From Lachnospiraceae bacterium (GTDB taxonomy: Bacteria > Bacillota > Clostridia > Lachnospirales > Lachnospiraceae), in assembly GCA_017540265.1 (NCBI GenBank), contig JAFYBJ010000063.1, positions 1 to 43,406 of the forward strand: a stretch of DNA of 43,406 nucleotides, read 5' to 3'. Shown piece by piece: positions 34,212 to 42,639 of this stretch. Under the pieces are notes generated by a model. That model ran no database searches, was not told the DNA's origin, and worked only from the letters and a program-made list of their open reading frames with translations. Position numbers and translations under genes: made by a program. The number at the start of each line of letters is the position of its first letter. The stretch's first letter is position 1.

Positions 34212-35465
34212 TTATTCCAATTCCTTCCTCAACAGCTCCAGCGCTTTTTCCAGCTGGTTATCAGTTCCATCCTTCAGATATGCATCACGGTCAAATTCCA
34301 CCTTTACATCAGGCTCTATACCCACCTTGTGGATATCATTTCCGTTCGGGGTATAATAGTGGCTTACGGTAAGCTTTACAGCTGATCCGTCCTTTAATGA
34401 AAACACCTGCTGCACTATCCCTTTTCCGTATGTGGTCGTTCCGACTATAGTTCCCTTTTTGTAATCTTTTATGGCTCCCGCAAGTATCTCCGAAGCAGAA
34501 GCGCTGTCACCGTTAACAAGGACAGCCAAAGGGATATCCAGCTCCTTTGTACCATCGCTTCCGTAAAATTCCTGCTTTCCGTATTTATCTTCCGTATAGA
34601 CCACTTTTCCCGCAGGAAGTATCTGACCCGCTATATCAACCACAGCCTTTAAGGAACCGCCCGGATTGCTCCTTAGATCGATCACTAACGCCTTTGCTCC
34701 CTTTTCCTTTACTTCCGCCAGCGCTTCCGCAAACTGGTCTACGGTAACCATATCGAATTCCCTTATGTATATATATCCGATATCATCCTTCATCTCCGAA
34801 TCTACCGTGGGACTTTCAACTCTTCTGCGTTCCACGTCAAATTCATATTTTTTTCTTCCGTTCCCCTCTGCTCTTGATATAACGATATGTACCGTGGTTC
34901 CTTCCTCACCGCGGATAAGAGCCACCACATCATCAAGCTTCATATCGTAAACATCGGTGCCTGCCACCTCTGTTATGATATCATCTGCCTGAAGCCCTGC
35001 TTCCTCTGCGGGAGTATTCTTAATGATCCCTGATATACGGGGATAAAGATAATCTGAGGAGGAGGACACATAAGCGCCGATACCGTAATATATCCCCTGG
35101 GTATCCTTCTGCATCTCTATCCATTCCTCGGGAGAATAATAATCGGCATAGGGATCATCAAGAGACTCGATCAGACCATTGCAGAGACCGTATTCCAGAT
35201 CCCCGGCGCTCACACTTTCTATATATTTTCTTTCGATTATGGTTTCTATCTCATCAAGCTTTTCATCCACAGCCTGATCGTCGTTGACATACATATTCCC
35301 CGAAACCGCCTTGTTTTCCGAAACAACGGTCTCTCTTCTGATCACCTTTACGCATAAAAAAAGACACCATGCAAAAAGAAAGATTATACAGGCCGTGAAA
35401 AAGCCTGTGACAAAGCCATTGGAATCTCCCTCATTTTCATTCTGTCTTTTATATTCTTCGTTCAT
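34212..35465 (-). CDS. S41-family carboxy-terminal protease (CtpA type)
   Basis: A 417-residue membrane-anchored protease. One TM segment (about 21-40) is followed by a helical linker, a PDZ domain (about 130-215, with [20 protein letters not shown]) and the S41 catalytic core. The core has [20 protein letters not shown], the Ser motif [15 protein letters not shown] (about 316-330) and the Lys motif [13 protein letters not shown]. Such proteases trim periplasm-like or membrane-exposed proteins, and in Firmicutes sit beside M23 peptidase and FtsEX genes. It follows the M23 gene by 18 bases, with AAGGATAAGG before the ATG. Confidence 0.93.
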   Translation of the reverse strand: MNEEYKRQNENEGDSNGFVTGFFTACIIFLFAWCLFLCVKVIRRETVVSENKAVSGNMYVNDDQAVDEKLDEIETIIERKYIESVSAGDLEYGLCNGLIESLDDPYADYYSPEEWIEMQKDTQGIYYGIGAYVSSSSDYLYPRISGIIKNTPAEEAGLQADDIITEVAGTDVYDMKLDDVVALIRGEEGTTVHIVISRAEGNGRKKYEFDVERRRVESPTVDSEMKDDIGYIYIREFDMVTVDQFAEALAEVKEKGAKALVIDLRSNPGGSLKAVVDIAGQILPAGKVVYTEDKYGKQEFYGSDGTKELDIPLAVLVNGDSASASEILAGAIKDYKKGTIVGTTTYGKGIVQQVFSLKDGSAVKLTVSHYYTPNGNDIHKVGIEPDVKVEFDRDAYLKDGTDNQLEKALELLRKELE

Positions 35466-35483
35466 TTACCTTATCCTTCTTCC

Positions 35484-36728
35484 TTACAGATAACTCATCG
35501 GATCAACATAATTTCCGTCTTTTCTTACACCAAAATGAAGATGATTTCCGGTGGACCTGCCGGTGCTTCCCACCGCAGCGATCTTCTGCCCCTTTTTTAC
35601 GGTCGTACCCTTGGATACATAAAGAGCTGATGCATGCATATATATCGTATAAAGGCCGTCGCCATGATCTATCATGATATAATTTCCCATGCTTGATGAA
35701 TATCCGGCTGCTGCAACCTTTCCGTCATAAGCGGCGAGTATGGGAGAACCGCCGGGAGCTGCGAGATCCACACCATTGTGGAATTTCTGTACACCCAGCG
35801 TAGGATGCATCCTCCAGCCGTAATTATCGGATATCCTGGTATATGAAGGCGCGGGCCATGCAAAAGCGCCGCCATTATAATGTATGCGTGTTGCCTCATC
35901 CAGCGCTTCCTTCTCTGCTGCCATCTGTGCTTCAAGTGCTTTAATTATGGAATTCTGTTCAGCGATCTCGGCATCATATTCCGCCACCGCCTGTTCCTTT
36001 GTTGCTATATCTGCCGAATATGCCTGTATCTGTTTTTCCTTTTCGCTTATCAGTGTATTGATATTGTCCTGCTCTTCTTGGGCAGCCTTTTTCGTTTCCT
36101 CTAACACTTCCTTCTGACCGTCAAGAAGCTCTTTTGTAAGTTCCACTTCCCTGATCACCGCACGATACTCTTCAAGTTTTTCCCTGTCATAATGAGAGAG
36201 ACGTTCTATATAATCAGCCTTGTTTAACATATCACCAAAGCTTTCCGACTTAAGGAGCATTTCCATATATACCGAATCACCGGTTTCATACATGAAACGT
36301 ATGCGTTCCTTCATGGCGCTGTACTGGGCATCCGCCTCAGCATTGGCAGCTGCAAGCTCGGCTTCCGTCTGCTCTATCTCCTTTTGCTTTTCCTCCATCT
36401 TGAGATTCAGACCGTTTATATTTTCCTGTATCTGTTCTACCTGGCCGTCCAGCTCCGTGACATAGGCAGACATCTCAGCCTTCTTGCCTTTAAGATCCTT
36501 TACCATGGCCTGAATATTCGAACGTCCGGCATTTAAGCTCTTCATCTCGGCTTCCAGGCTGCCAAGCTGTTTTTCCTTTTCGGAGATACTCTTTTTGAGC
36601 TCATCAACAGACTTTCCGTTATCCTTTTCATCAGCATAAGCAACAAGGCCTCCGCATATAAGGAGGCCCGTAACGGAAACCGCATATAATGCCGCAAGCG
36701 CAGCTTTTTTTAATGAGATGTTCTTCAA
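35484..36728 (-). CDS. M23 peptidase with coiled coil (FtsEX-linked hydrolase)
   Basis: A 414-residue secreted wall hydrolase. A signal peptide or anchor (about 8-32) is followed by a long coiled coil (about 38-280) and a C-terminal M23 endopeptidase domain (about 295-414). The zinc and catalytic residues appear intact: HNGVDLAAPGG (HxxxD), YTIYMHASALYV and NHLHFGVRKDG (HxH). The equivalent E. coli EnvC lacks activity, so this one differs in being probably a direct hydrolase activated by FtsEX, as reported for CwlO or PcsB types. The start is a TTG at 36728 with AAGGG 8 bases upstream, inside the ftsX end. It is 3 bases from ftsX. Confidence 0.92.
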   Translation of the reverse strand: MKNISLKKAALAALYAVSVTGLLICGGLVAYADEKDNGKSVDELKKSISEKEKQLGSLEAEMKSLNAGRSNIQAMVKDLKGKKAEMSAYVTELDGQVEQIQENINGLNLKMEEKQKEIEQTEAELAAANAEADAQYSAMKERIRFMYETGDSVYMEMLLKSESFGDMLNKADYIERLSHYDREKLEEYRAVIREVELTKELLDGQKEVLEETKKAAQEEQDNINTLISEKEKQIQAYSADIATKEQAVAEYDAEIAEQNSIIKALEAQMAAEKEALDEATRIHYNGGAFAWPAPSYTRISDNYGWRMHPTLGVQKFHNGVDLAAPGGSPILAAYDGKVAAAGYSSSMGNYIMIDHGDGLYTIYMHASALYVSKGTTVKKGQKIAAVGSTGRSTGNHLHFGVRKDGNYVDPMSYL

Positions 36729-36731
36729 ACC

Positions 36732-37628
36732 TCAGACCCTTAAATGTCTGCGCACGGTAAAGTAGCTTCCGAAAAAACCTATACCTACACCTACAGCGAT
36801 ACATACGGGAAGAAGATACTGAAAGACTTCATTCACGGGAAGAAGCTTTAATACGGAAAAGATCACATCATACCTTTCCATTATGTAGCTTATCACCTTT
36901 CCGTAAAGCAGATATACGGTACCCGCAGGAATCAGCGCTCCCACAATACCTATAAGAATTCCCTCTATCACGAAAGGAGAACGTACAAAGAAATCCGTCG
37001 CTCCCACATATTTCATTATGGCGATCTCTTCGCTGCGTACCGATATTCCGATGGTAACGGTATTCGATATAAGGAATATGGAAACTAAAAGCAGTATTGC
37101 TATGATAGCAAGCGATACATATGCGATCAGGCTGTTAAAGCCCGTGAGCATATTTGCCGTCACCTCCGAACGGTTTACCCTCCTGACGCCGTCTAAACCC
37201 TCGAGGAACTGCACCAGCTCTCCCTGTCTCGAAACATCGTTTAAATATATCTCATAATTTTCGGAATCTGCCAGGGGATTCTCTTTGAAACCATCTGCAT
37301 ACTCTCCGAGATATTCCGTCTTAAAACTTTCCCATGCTTCATCTGCCGAGATATAGTCAGCCCTTGCCACGGCAGTATGACCTTTTATGAGATTTCCGAT
37401 CTCGGCTATCCTTTCATCGGATATGCCCTCGTCAAAGAAAACCGTTACGGAAACACCTTCTTCAGCTGTCTTTACTATGCTCCTTATGTTCCAGATCACG
37501 GAAAAGACAATGCTGAAAAGAAACAGACAGGATGCTATGGTCGCTATGGAAGCAAGGGTAAACCACTTGTTCCTGAACGTACTTGATACGCCCTGCTTTA
37601 TAACGTATCCGAAAGTCCTAATTTTCAT
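36732..37628 (-). CDS. ftsX: Cell division membrane protein FtsX
   Basis: A 298-residue protein with four TM segments: one near 23-45, an extracellular loop of about 120 residues, then three from about 170 on (YVSLAIIAILLLVSIFLISN, near 215-235, 265-290). The FtsX motif SNTVTIGISVRSEEIAIMKYVGATDFF (in part, 188-214) couples to the ATPase FtsE. The complex uses ATP to activate the wall hydrolase at the division site. It overlaps ftsE by 11 bases. Length is normal for Gram-positive FtsX. Confidence 0.95.
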   Translation of the reverse strand: MKIRTFGYVIKQGVSSTFRNKWFTLASIATIASCLFLFSIVFSVIWNIRSIVKTAEEGVSVTVFFDEGISDERIAEIGNLIKGHTAVARADYISADEAWESFKTEYLGEYADGFKENPLADSENYEIYLNDVSRQGELVQFLEGLDGVRRVNRSEVTANMLTGFNSLIAYVSLAIIAILLLVSIFLISNTVTIGISVRSEEIAIMKYVGATDFFVRSPFVIEGILIGIVGALIPAGTVYLLYGKVISYIMERYDVIFSVLKLLPVNEVFQYLLPVCIAVGVGIGFFGSYFTVRRHLRV

Positions 37629-38739
37629 CAGTGTAATTACCTTCCTCCCTGTCGCTGACCACCACGCCCTTCTTTATTGTTATCACGCGGTGATGCATAT
37701 CATTTACCGTCTTTTCGTTATGGGTAACTACCACTACCGTGGTGCCTTCCTTGTTTATCTGTTCCAGAAGATCCATTATCTCCACAGTATTCCTGGGATC
37801 GAGATTTCCCGTAGGCTCATCCGCAAGAAGTATGGCAGGTCTGTTTACCAAAGCTCTTGCAAGTGCCACTCTCTGCTGTTCACCGCCGGAAAGTTCTCCC
37901 GTTCTCGCCCTGTATTTTCCCGCAAGCCCTACCTTTCCCAGTATCTCCGGAACATTTTTTTTCATTTCGGAAGGTGAAGCCTCTACAATGCGCTGGGCAA
38001 ACGCCACATTATCATATACGTTCCTGTCCGGAAGCAGTCTGAAATCCTGGAATACAACACCAAGCTTTCTTCTGAGCTTAGGTATCTTTCTTCGCGGAAG
38101 ACGGCTTAAGCTGAATTCATCAACCTTTATCTCGCCCTCCGTAGGTTTTAATTCACGCAATAAAAGCCTTATGAGAGTTGATTTTCCGGATCCGCTCTCA
38201 CCCACTATGAATACGAACTCACCCTTTTTTATCTCAAGATTTACATCATTTAAAGCAGGTGCGCTCTTATGTTCATAATACTTTGTCACATGATCTAAGG
38301 TAATGATGGCATCGGGTGAATTCTTTCCTTTGCCCCGCTTCTTTACGGAAGAGGATTTTTTATGTCCCTTCTCAGCCTTCTTCTCTGCAGTTCTCTCGCG
38401 TTTATATTCACGCTCGCGCCTTCCGGATTCAGCGATGGCAGCTGCTGCCTCGCTCATAGGTCTCGTATCCCTTAAGGTCTTTTCAAAGGTTTCACTTTTC
38501 TTAAGATCCCTTGTATCGGAATGATCCTCCTGATCATCATAATCCTCTGCTTCGGCATCCTCATATCCGTCATCATACGCCTCGTCATAATTATCATATT
38601 CCTGATAATCTTCCTCAAGCTCACGGATGTCTTCTTCGTCTGTTTCTGCCTCTTTACTTTTATTTCCGGCTTTTTCCTTAAGATCCGCCACTGCTGCGCG
38701 CAGCTCTTCCGAATCTTCAAGCAGTTCTCTTTTCTTCAA
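37618..38739 (-). CDS. ftsE: Cell division ATPase FtsE with N-terminal extension
   Basis: A 373-residue protein; FtsE is normally about 230. The ABC ATPase begins near 144 (DAIITLDHVTKYY), with Walker A GESGSGKST (180-188), the signature LSGGEQQRVALARAL, Walker B ILLADEPTGNLD and VVVVTHNEK. The first 143 residues are an extension: an acidic, Tyr-rich stretch (about 32-77, with EYDNYDEAYDDGYED) followed by a basic Lys/Arg-rich stretch (about 107-139). Both look disordered. The start is a TTG with GGAGGG 7 bases upstream; an internal ATG at residue 95 has no site, so the extension is probably real. It follows the regulator gene by 18 bases. Confidence 0.93.
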   Translation of the reverse strand: MKKRELLEDSEELRAAVADLKEKAGNKSKEAETDEEDIRELEEDYQEYDNYDEAYDDGYEDAEAEDYDDQEDHSDTRDLKKSETFEKTLRDTRPMSEAAAAIAESGRREREYKRERTAEKKAEKGHKKSSSVKKRGKGKNSPDAIITLDHVTKYYEHKSAPALNDVNLEIKKGEFVFIVGESGSGKSTLIRLLLRELKPTEGEIKVDEFSLSRLPRRKIPKLRRKLGVVFQDFRLLPDRNVYDNVAFAQRIVEASPSEMKKNVPEILGKVGLAGKYRARTGELSGGEQQRVALARALVNRPAILLADEPTGNLDPRNTVEIMDLLEQINKEGTTVVVVTHNEKTVNDMHHRVITIKKGVVVSDREEGNYTDEN

Positions 38740-38757
38740 GTCTGATCCCTCCGGCTT

Positions 38758-39864
38758 TTAAAAATCCTTTGCCTGCATAAATTTCATATATTTTACCACC
38801 ATCATGGCAATTTTAAATGTTATGGCATCATCAAATATCCTGAGATCCAGGCCGGTATTTTTCTGGAGTTTATCCAACCTGTAGACCAGGGTATTTCTGT
38901 GTATGAACAGCTGCCTCGATGTTTCCGAAACATTTAAGCTGTTCTCGAAGAATTTATTTATGGTCGTGACTGTTTCCTCATCAAATTCCTCCGGATCCCT
39001 GTCACCGAATATCTCATCTATAAACATCTGGCACAAAGGCATCGGCAGCTGGTATATCAGTCTTCCTATGCCAAGCTCCCTGTATGATATCACCTGCCTG
39101 TCCGGTGAGAATATCCCGCCCACATCAAGCGCGACCTTTGCCTCTTTATAGGAACGGCTCACATCCTTTATCTCATCTACGGGAGCGCCGCAGGCGATGC
39201 GGACGTCCTTTATATCCTCTTTATTCAGGTATTCTATTATCTTTGCGGCGGATTTCTTAACCTCTTCCTCTTCCGCAAACTGATCCTCTGCATCTCCCTG
39301 AAGCTCTTTAACGATCACCACGCTGTTTTCATCCACCGCGGTGACTATCTCTTTTTCTCCGGATGCACCAAAGCAGTCCTTTACCATATCCTTTACCGCA
39401 AATTCCCTTGCAGCCGGTGTCTCGGCTATGAGAACCACACGTCTGGCATTTATGGACAGATGAAGCTTCCTCGCCCTGCCGTATATATCAACCAAAAGAA
39501 GATTGTCCAACAGAAGATTCTTGATAAAATTATCTTTATCAAAACGTTCCCTGTACGCAACCAAAAGCTCTTTAAGCTGAAAAGCTGCCATCTTTCCCAC
39601 AAGATATGCATTATCCGCGCTTCCGGAAACTACGAGAACATATTCCGTACGCGGACCGTCTGCGATCTTGAAATAATGATTTCCGTTGCTTTCCTGTGAA
39701 TCGGCGGGAGAAGCGGCAAACTCCTTTACGGATTCGGAAAAATCAGGCGTCTTTACGTAGGTTGAAACCACAGTCCGCCCTTCAGTATCCGTAACGCAAA
39801 GCTCCGTGCGCGATATTGATGTAATCCCCTCTATGGTATTCTGAAGTATTTGGTTAGAAATCAT
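38758..39864 (-). CDS. PucR/CdaR-family transcriptional regulator
   Basis: A 368-residue regulator (371 if started at 39873) of the sugar diacid/purine regulator family. An N-terminal ligand-sensing domain (about 1-120) has SISRTELCVTDTEGRTVVST, matching the sugar-diacid recognition domain. A central degenerate GGDEF-like domain (about 180-300) follows. The C-terminal HTH_30 is diagnostic: FFENSLNVSETSRQLFIHRN then TLVYRLDKLQKNTGLDLR (about 320-355). AAGGAG lies 10 bases before 39864 and 1-2 bases before 39873, so I prefer 39864. The regulated genes are unknown; its position before ftsE suggests cotranscription. Confidence 0.88.
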   Translation of the reverse strand: MISNQILQNTIEGITSISRTELCVTDTEGRTVVSTYVKTPDFSESVKEFAASPADSQESNGNHYFKIADGPRTEYVLVVSGSADNAYLVGKMAAFQLKELLVAYRERFDKDNFIKNLLLDNLLLVDIYGRARKLHLSINARRVVLIAETPAAREFAVKDMVKDCFGASGEKEIVTAVDENSVVIVKELQGDAEDQFAEEEEVKKSAAKIIEYLNKEDIKDVRIACGAPVDEIKDVSRSYKEAKVALDVGGIFSPDRQVISYRELGIGRLIYQLPMPLCQMFIDEIFGDRDPEEFDEETVTTINKFFENSLNVSETSRQLFIHRNTLVYRLDKLQKNTGLDLRIFDDAITFKIAMMVVKYMKFMQAKDF

Positions 39865-39912
39865 ATCCACCATTCTCCTTATGCAAAATATCCAATCAGC
39901 AACCCCTTTAGT

Positions 39913-39940
39913 ATAATAGTTTTGCCTATACAGTAGACAA
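39913..39940 (-). promoter_or_regulatory. Candidate promoter of the PucR-type regulator gene
   Basis: Minus strand TTGTCT (39940-39935), 16 bases, TATTAT (39918-39913), about 50 bases before the gene. An overlapping TATACT gives a 19-base spacer and is less likely. The stretch between this and the YjfB promoter (39941-40012) is AT-rich, with no other clear signal. Confidence 0.4.
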
Positions 39941-40012
39941 TTTTAATATATATGCACAAAAAAATCCATAGTCTTTAGCACTTTTTTTATTATACTTTCA
40001 CAATTCATTTTA

Positions 40013-40040
40013 TTGACAAGGTTTAAGGCAGTGTTATAAT
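40013..40040 (+). promoter_or_regulatory. Strong sigma-A promoter of the YjfB-type gene
   Basis: Perfect TTGACA (40013-40018), 16 bases, perfect TATAAT (40035-40040) with an extended -10 TGT. It points to the small gene at 40105 with a leader of about 58 bases. It is not a SigD-type promoter, although the product is a motility-type peptide. Confidence 0.75.
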
Positions 40041-40062
40041 GTAAATGTATACTAGTCTCATA

Positions 40063-40081
40063 TGAAATCCGGAGGATTTCA
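40063..40081 (+). other. Hairpin in the leader of the YjfB-type gene
   Basis: TGAAATCC, GGA loop and GGATTTCA form a perfect 8-base stem with a 3-base loop. The loop and adjacent stem spell GGAGG, a ribosome-site-like sequence, held 20 bases upstream of the true AGGAGG (40093-40098). It could stabilise the mRNA 5' end or act in control of translation. Confidence 0.5.
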
Positions 40082-40104
40082 GCTTTTGGTTAAGGAGGTG
40101 TGCT

Positions 40105-40302
40105 ATGGGTGTAGGCGGTATCAGAGATGTGATCACTTCATCTGCCATGGAATATGCCCAGGGTAAGGTCATGAACGATGTGGGCACAGCGATGCTCTCA
40201 AAGTCGCTTGATCTTCAGGAGTCTCAGGGCGCCCAGCTCACAAAGATGATGGAGATGTCCGTCAATCCCGCAGTGGGCGGCAATTTTGACATGAGCGTAT
40301 AA
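40105..40302 (+). CDS. YjfB-family putative motility peptide
   Basis: A 65-residue peptide matching the YjfB (putative motility protein) family: a helical middle with VMNDVGTAMLSKSLDLQESQ, then LTKMMEMSVNPAVGGNFDMSV, where the end S-V-N-P-x-x-G-x-x-x-D-x-x-V is the family signature. Bacillus YjfB is SigD-regulated and of unknown mechanism. Here the gene has AAGGAGGT 6-7 bases before the ATG, a strong sigma-A promoter, and a terminator, so it is a single-gene unit. No signal peptide. Confidence 0.85.
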   Translation: MGVGGIRDVITSSAMEYAQGKVMNDVGTAMLSKSLDLQESQGAQLTKMMEMSVNPAVGGNFDMSV

Positions 40303-40336
40303 TACATATTCGTCAGGATCATATATCATGACAAGC

Positions 40337-40362
40337 AAAAAACCGCATTACGCGGTTTTTTT
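40337..40362 (+). terminator. Rho-independent terminator, probably bidirectional
   Basis: AAAAAACCGC (40337-40346), a 5-base loop, GCGG and seven T (to 40362). The stem with flanking A/T runs works in both directions: it ends the YjfB-type gene on the plus strand and cvfB (stop at 40381) on the minus strand. Confidence 0.85.
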
Positions 40363-40380
40363 ATTGCATCTCTAAGCCTT

Positions 40381-41217
40381 TTAACAGCTCTTTATTATGC
40401 CGCCCTCGAGACTTATCTTCCTCAATTTGTAAAGATGTCCCACCGCACGTTTGAATTCATTTTTACTCATTCCGGTTTCACGCCTTATTATCTCGGGATC
40501 TGCTTTTTCCGTGAATGGCAGGGTTCCGCCGTAAGAATCAAGAAGGCTTAATATCTTCTCCATATCCGGCTCCATCTGCAGATATGCCTTATCCCTGACA
40601 CTTAAGTTTAGTTTTCCATCATCCCTTACGTTTACAACCCTCGCCCTTACTCTCTTTCCGGGTTCAAGACCATCCCCGAAACTCTCCGTCCTGGGTATTA
40701 TGGCAGAATACTTCATATCAACCGCTGCGAAAATGCCGAAGGTGTCGCTTTTTTCATAAAGCAGCGCTTCCACATCATCTCCCGCCTCATAGGGCGGATC
40801 ACAGCTTAAGAACGGATACACATTCATGGTTGCCGCGAGCCTTCCGCTCTTATCCGTATAAAGAGCCACCAACACCTCATCCCCTTCTTTCACCCTGTAG
40901 GTCTGTCCCGCAAAAGGAAGAAGAAGATCCTTTGGAAGCCCCCAATCCAGAAATGCTCCGATACGTGTCACCTGTACCACTTTAAGGAGAGCCGTGCCGC
41001 CTGCCATAATGAGAGGCTCCTTAACCGTGGCGACAGGTCTGTCTTCCGAATCTTTGTAAATGAAAACTTCAAGGACGCTGCCTGTATCCGTCCCCTCCGG
41101 AACTTCCTTTAAAGGCAGCAGCACCTTATCTTCCGGTGTATCTGCTTCCGCAAGATATACTCCGAAATCCACTTTTTTTACAACAGTAAGTTTTTGTTTT
41201 TCACCAAGCTTTATCAT
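40381..41217 (-). CDS. cvfB: CvfB-family S1-type RNA-binding protein
   Basis: A 278-residue protein of the CvfB/YitL family. It has three S1-like barrels (about 1-62, 66-130 and 140-205, with VKKVDFGVYLAEADTPEDKVLLP, partly, VVQVTRIGAFLDWGLPKDLL and LNLSVRDKA) and a C-terminal winged helix (about 222-278, ending AVGHLYKLRKISLEGGII). In Staphylococcus it affects virulence gene expression; it binds RNA. The ATG at 41217 is 19 bases after the previous stop, with AAAGGCGGA upstream. It is likely cotranscribed with the signalling gene before it. Confidence 0.9.
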   Translation of the reverse strand: MIKLGEKQKLTVVKKVDFGVYLAEADTPEDKVLLPLKEVPEGTDTGSVLEVFIYKDSEDRPVATVKEPLIMAGGTALLKVVQVTRIGAFLDWGLPKDLLLPFAGQTYRVKEGDEVLVALYTDKSGRLAATMNVYPFLSCDPPYEAGDDVEALLYEKSDTFGIFAAVDMKYSAIIPRTESFGDGLEPGKRVRARVVNVRDDGKLNLSVRDKAYLQMEPDMEKILSLLDSYGGTLPFTEKADPEIIRRETGMSKNEFKRAVGHLYKLRKISLEGGIIKSC

Positions 41218-41236
41218 CAGATAAAGTCCGCCTTTC

Positions 41237-42550
41237 CTATTTTGCCGACACTACCTCATTCATGTTCCTGAGGATCTCCTCTTCATTAAAAGGCTTACTG
41301 ATAAAGCGTCTGGCTCCGGCACGCAGGGCACGTATCAGCTTATCCTGCTGCCCGGCAGCCGTGATCATGCAGGCCTTGGCATCGGGATCCAGCTTCAGGA
41401 TCTCCTCCAACGCTGTCAGGCCGTCCATTTCCGGCATTGTTATATCCAGTGTCACCGCATCCGGGCGGAGTGTATGATAAGCCTTCACTCCGTTTATGCC
41501 GTTCTCGGCCTCCCCTACCACCTGAAAACCGCCTTTTTCCAGGATGTTCTTAAGCATCTGGCGTGACATACGTGAATCATCTACGATAAGAACCCTCGCT
41601 CCGTTGTTTGCCGCACCGCTCTCCGTATGATCGTGGATGATGCTGCCGGTCTTTATCGGTGTTTCACCCGGAACAAAATCCGCATTCACTGAGATCAACA
41701 GCTCCAGTCTTTTATCTTCAATGACCACGGGAAGTACATAGAAATCACCCGTTGCCTTTTGTCCCGGAAAGCCAAGAGGCGGCTCCATATCGACGTCCAG
41801 CTTCTTTACGCTCATTGCACTGGCAAAAAGACCGCTGGTCACGTTAATGAACTCTCCGACAGAATCATAGACATCCTCGACCGCATTTTTTAAATCCTGT
41901 CCCGCAAACCCGCTTGCCACCTTAAGGAATGCACCCTGATCTTCTTTTTCTCCGATGGCAATAAAGATCGAGGCATCCCCCGACATCTCCTGGCTTGCCA
42001 GATGCTCATATGCGTACTCTTTTGCGCGATATGCCTTTTCGATGTAAAAATCTCTGGAAACAAAACGCATGATATTACGTAAAAACAGCCCGGCTATATC
42101 AACAATATGGCTTTTGGCTGTAGCAATGTAGATCGGAAGCAGCTCATCTATATCATCCCTCTTTAATGCCTCCATTTCCGCTTCGGTAAAGCCACTCTGT
42201 TTCCTGAAATCCACCAGATAGTTATCAAGCTTTTCCTTTGTGATATCGGTCATGTCGGTAATAAGCTGCACAAACTGAAGATAGGAATCACCCTGTCTGG
42301 CTAAGAGCTCTCCTACCTGGGAATCCTTCAAAAGTCCCATCTCCACGGCTATATCACCAAAACGGCGGTCCTGTGTCATCTGCTGTCTGTTGATATCTTT
42401 TACCTGCTCTTCCGTAAGCAGCCCCTCTTCCACGGCAATGGTGCCGAGCCTTACACGAACCGACATCTGCTCATTGATAAGAGTTTCATAATCAAAATCA
42501 TTGATCTCTTTCTTTTCCAAAAGATACTTTCCGAATAACTGACAAAACAT
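41237..42550 (-). CDS. MshEN-like repeats, CheX/CheC-type domain and receiver fusion
   Basis: A 437-residue signalling protein. Three 24-residue repeats at about 5-28, 34-57 and 63-86 (29-residue period) have the form R-x-G-x-x-x-V-x-x-G-L-L-x-x-x-x-V/L-x-x-x-L-x-x-Q, the pattern of MshEN c-di-GMP-binding motifs. The region about 195-295 resembles CheX/CheC phosphatases: DSVGEFINVTSG holds the D-xxx-E-xx-N motif (D229, E233, N236), with Pro at 257/258 near the expected spacing. The C-terminal receiver (about 317-437) has DD at 324-325, phospho-Asp D369 in TLDITMPEMDG and Lys419. GGAGGT lies 7 bases before the ATG. Likely chemotaxis or motility related, next to cvfB. Confidence 0.8.
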   Translation of the reverse strand: MFCQLFGKYLLEKKEINDFDYETLINEQMSVRVRLGTIAVEEGLLTEEQVKDINRQQMTQDRRFGDIAVEMGLLKDSQVGELLARQGDSYLQFVQLITDMTDITKEKLDNYLVDFRKQSGFTEAEMEALKRDDIDELLPIYIATAKSHIVDIAGLFLRNIMRFVSRDFYIEKAYRAKEYAYEHLASQEMSGDASIFIAIGEKEDQGAFLKVASGFAGQDLKNAVEDVYDSVGEFINVTSGLFASAMSVKKLDVDMEPPLGFPGQKATGDFYVLPVVIEDKRLELLISVNADFVPGETPIKTGSIIHDHTESGAANNGARVLIVDDSRMSRQMLKNILEKGGFQVVGEAENGINGVKAYHTLRPDAVTLDITMPEMDGLTALEEILKLDPDAKACMITAAGQQDKLIRALRAGARRFISKPFNEEEILRNMNEVVSAK

Positions 42551-42608
42551 CTGCTATACCTCCGTTGAACTGATGTATCATTACCCCCGTCCCCGATGGG
42601 TCTTTACC

Positions 42609-42617
42609 ATTATACCA
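42609..42617 (-). promoter_or_regulatory. Extended -10 promoter of the CheX-receiver gene
   Basis: Minus strand TGGTATAAT (TGn plus TATAAT), about 60 bases before the ATG at 42550. No good -35 hexamer is seen at the usual distance, which is compatible with an extended -10 promoter. Confidence 0.5.
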
Positions 42618-42639
42618 CAGACATGCCCCAAATCATCTG

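Noticed and set aside
40062-40104. Possible upstream micro-frame starting at the ATG inside the YjfB leader hairpin
   Set aside because: It has no ribosome site of its own and runs out of frame through the YjfB-type gene; the peptide has no recognisable features.
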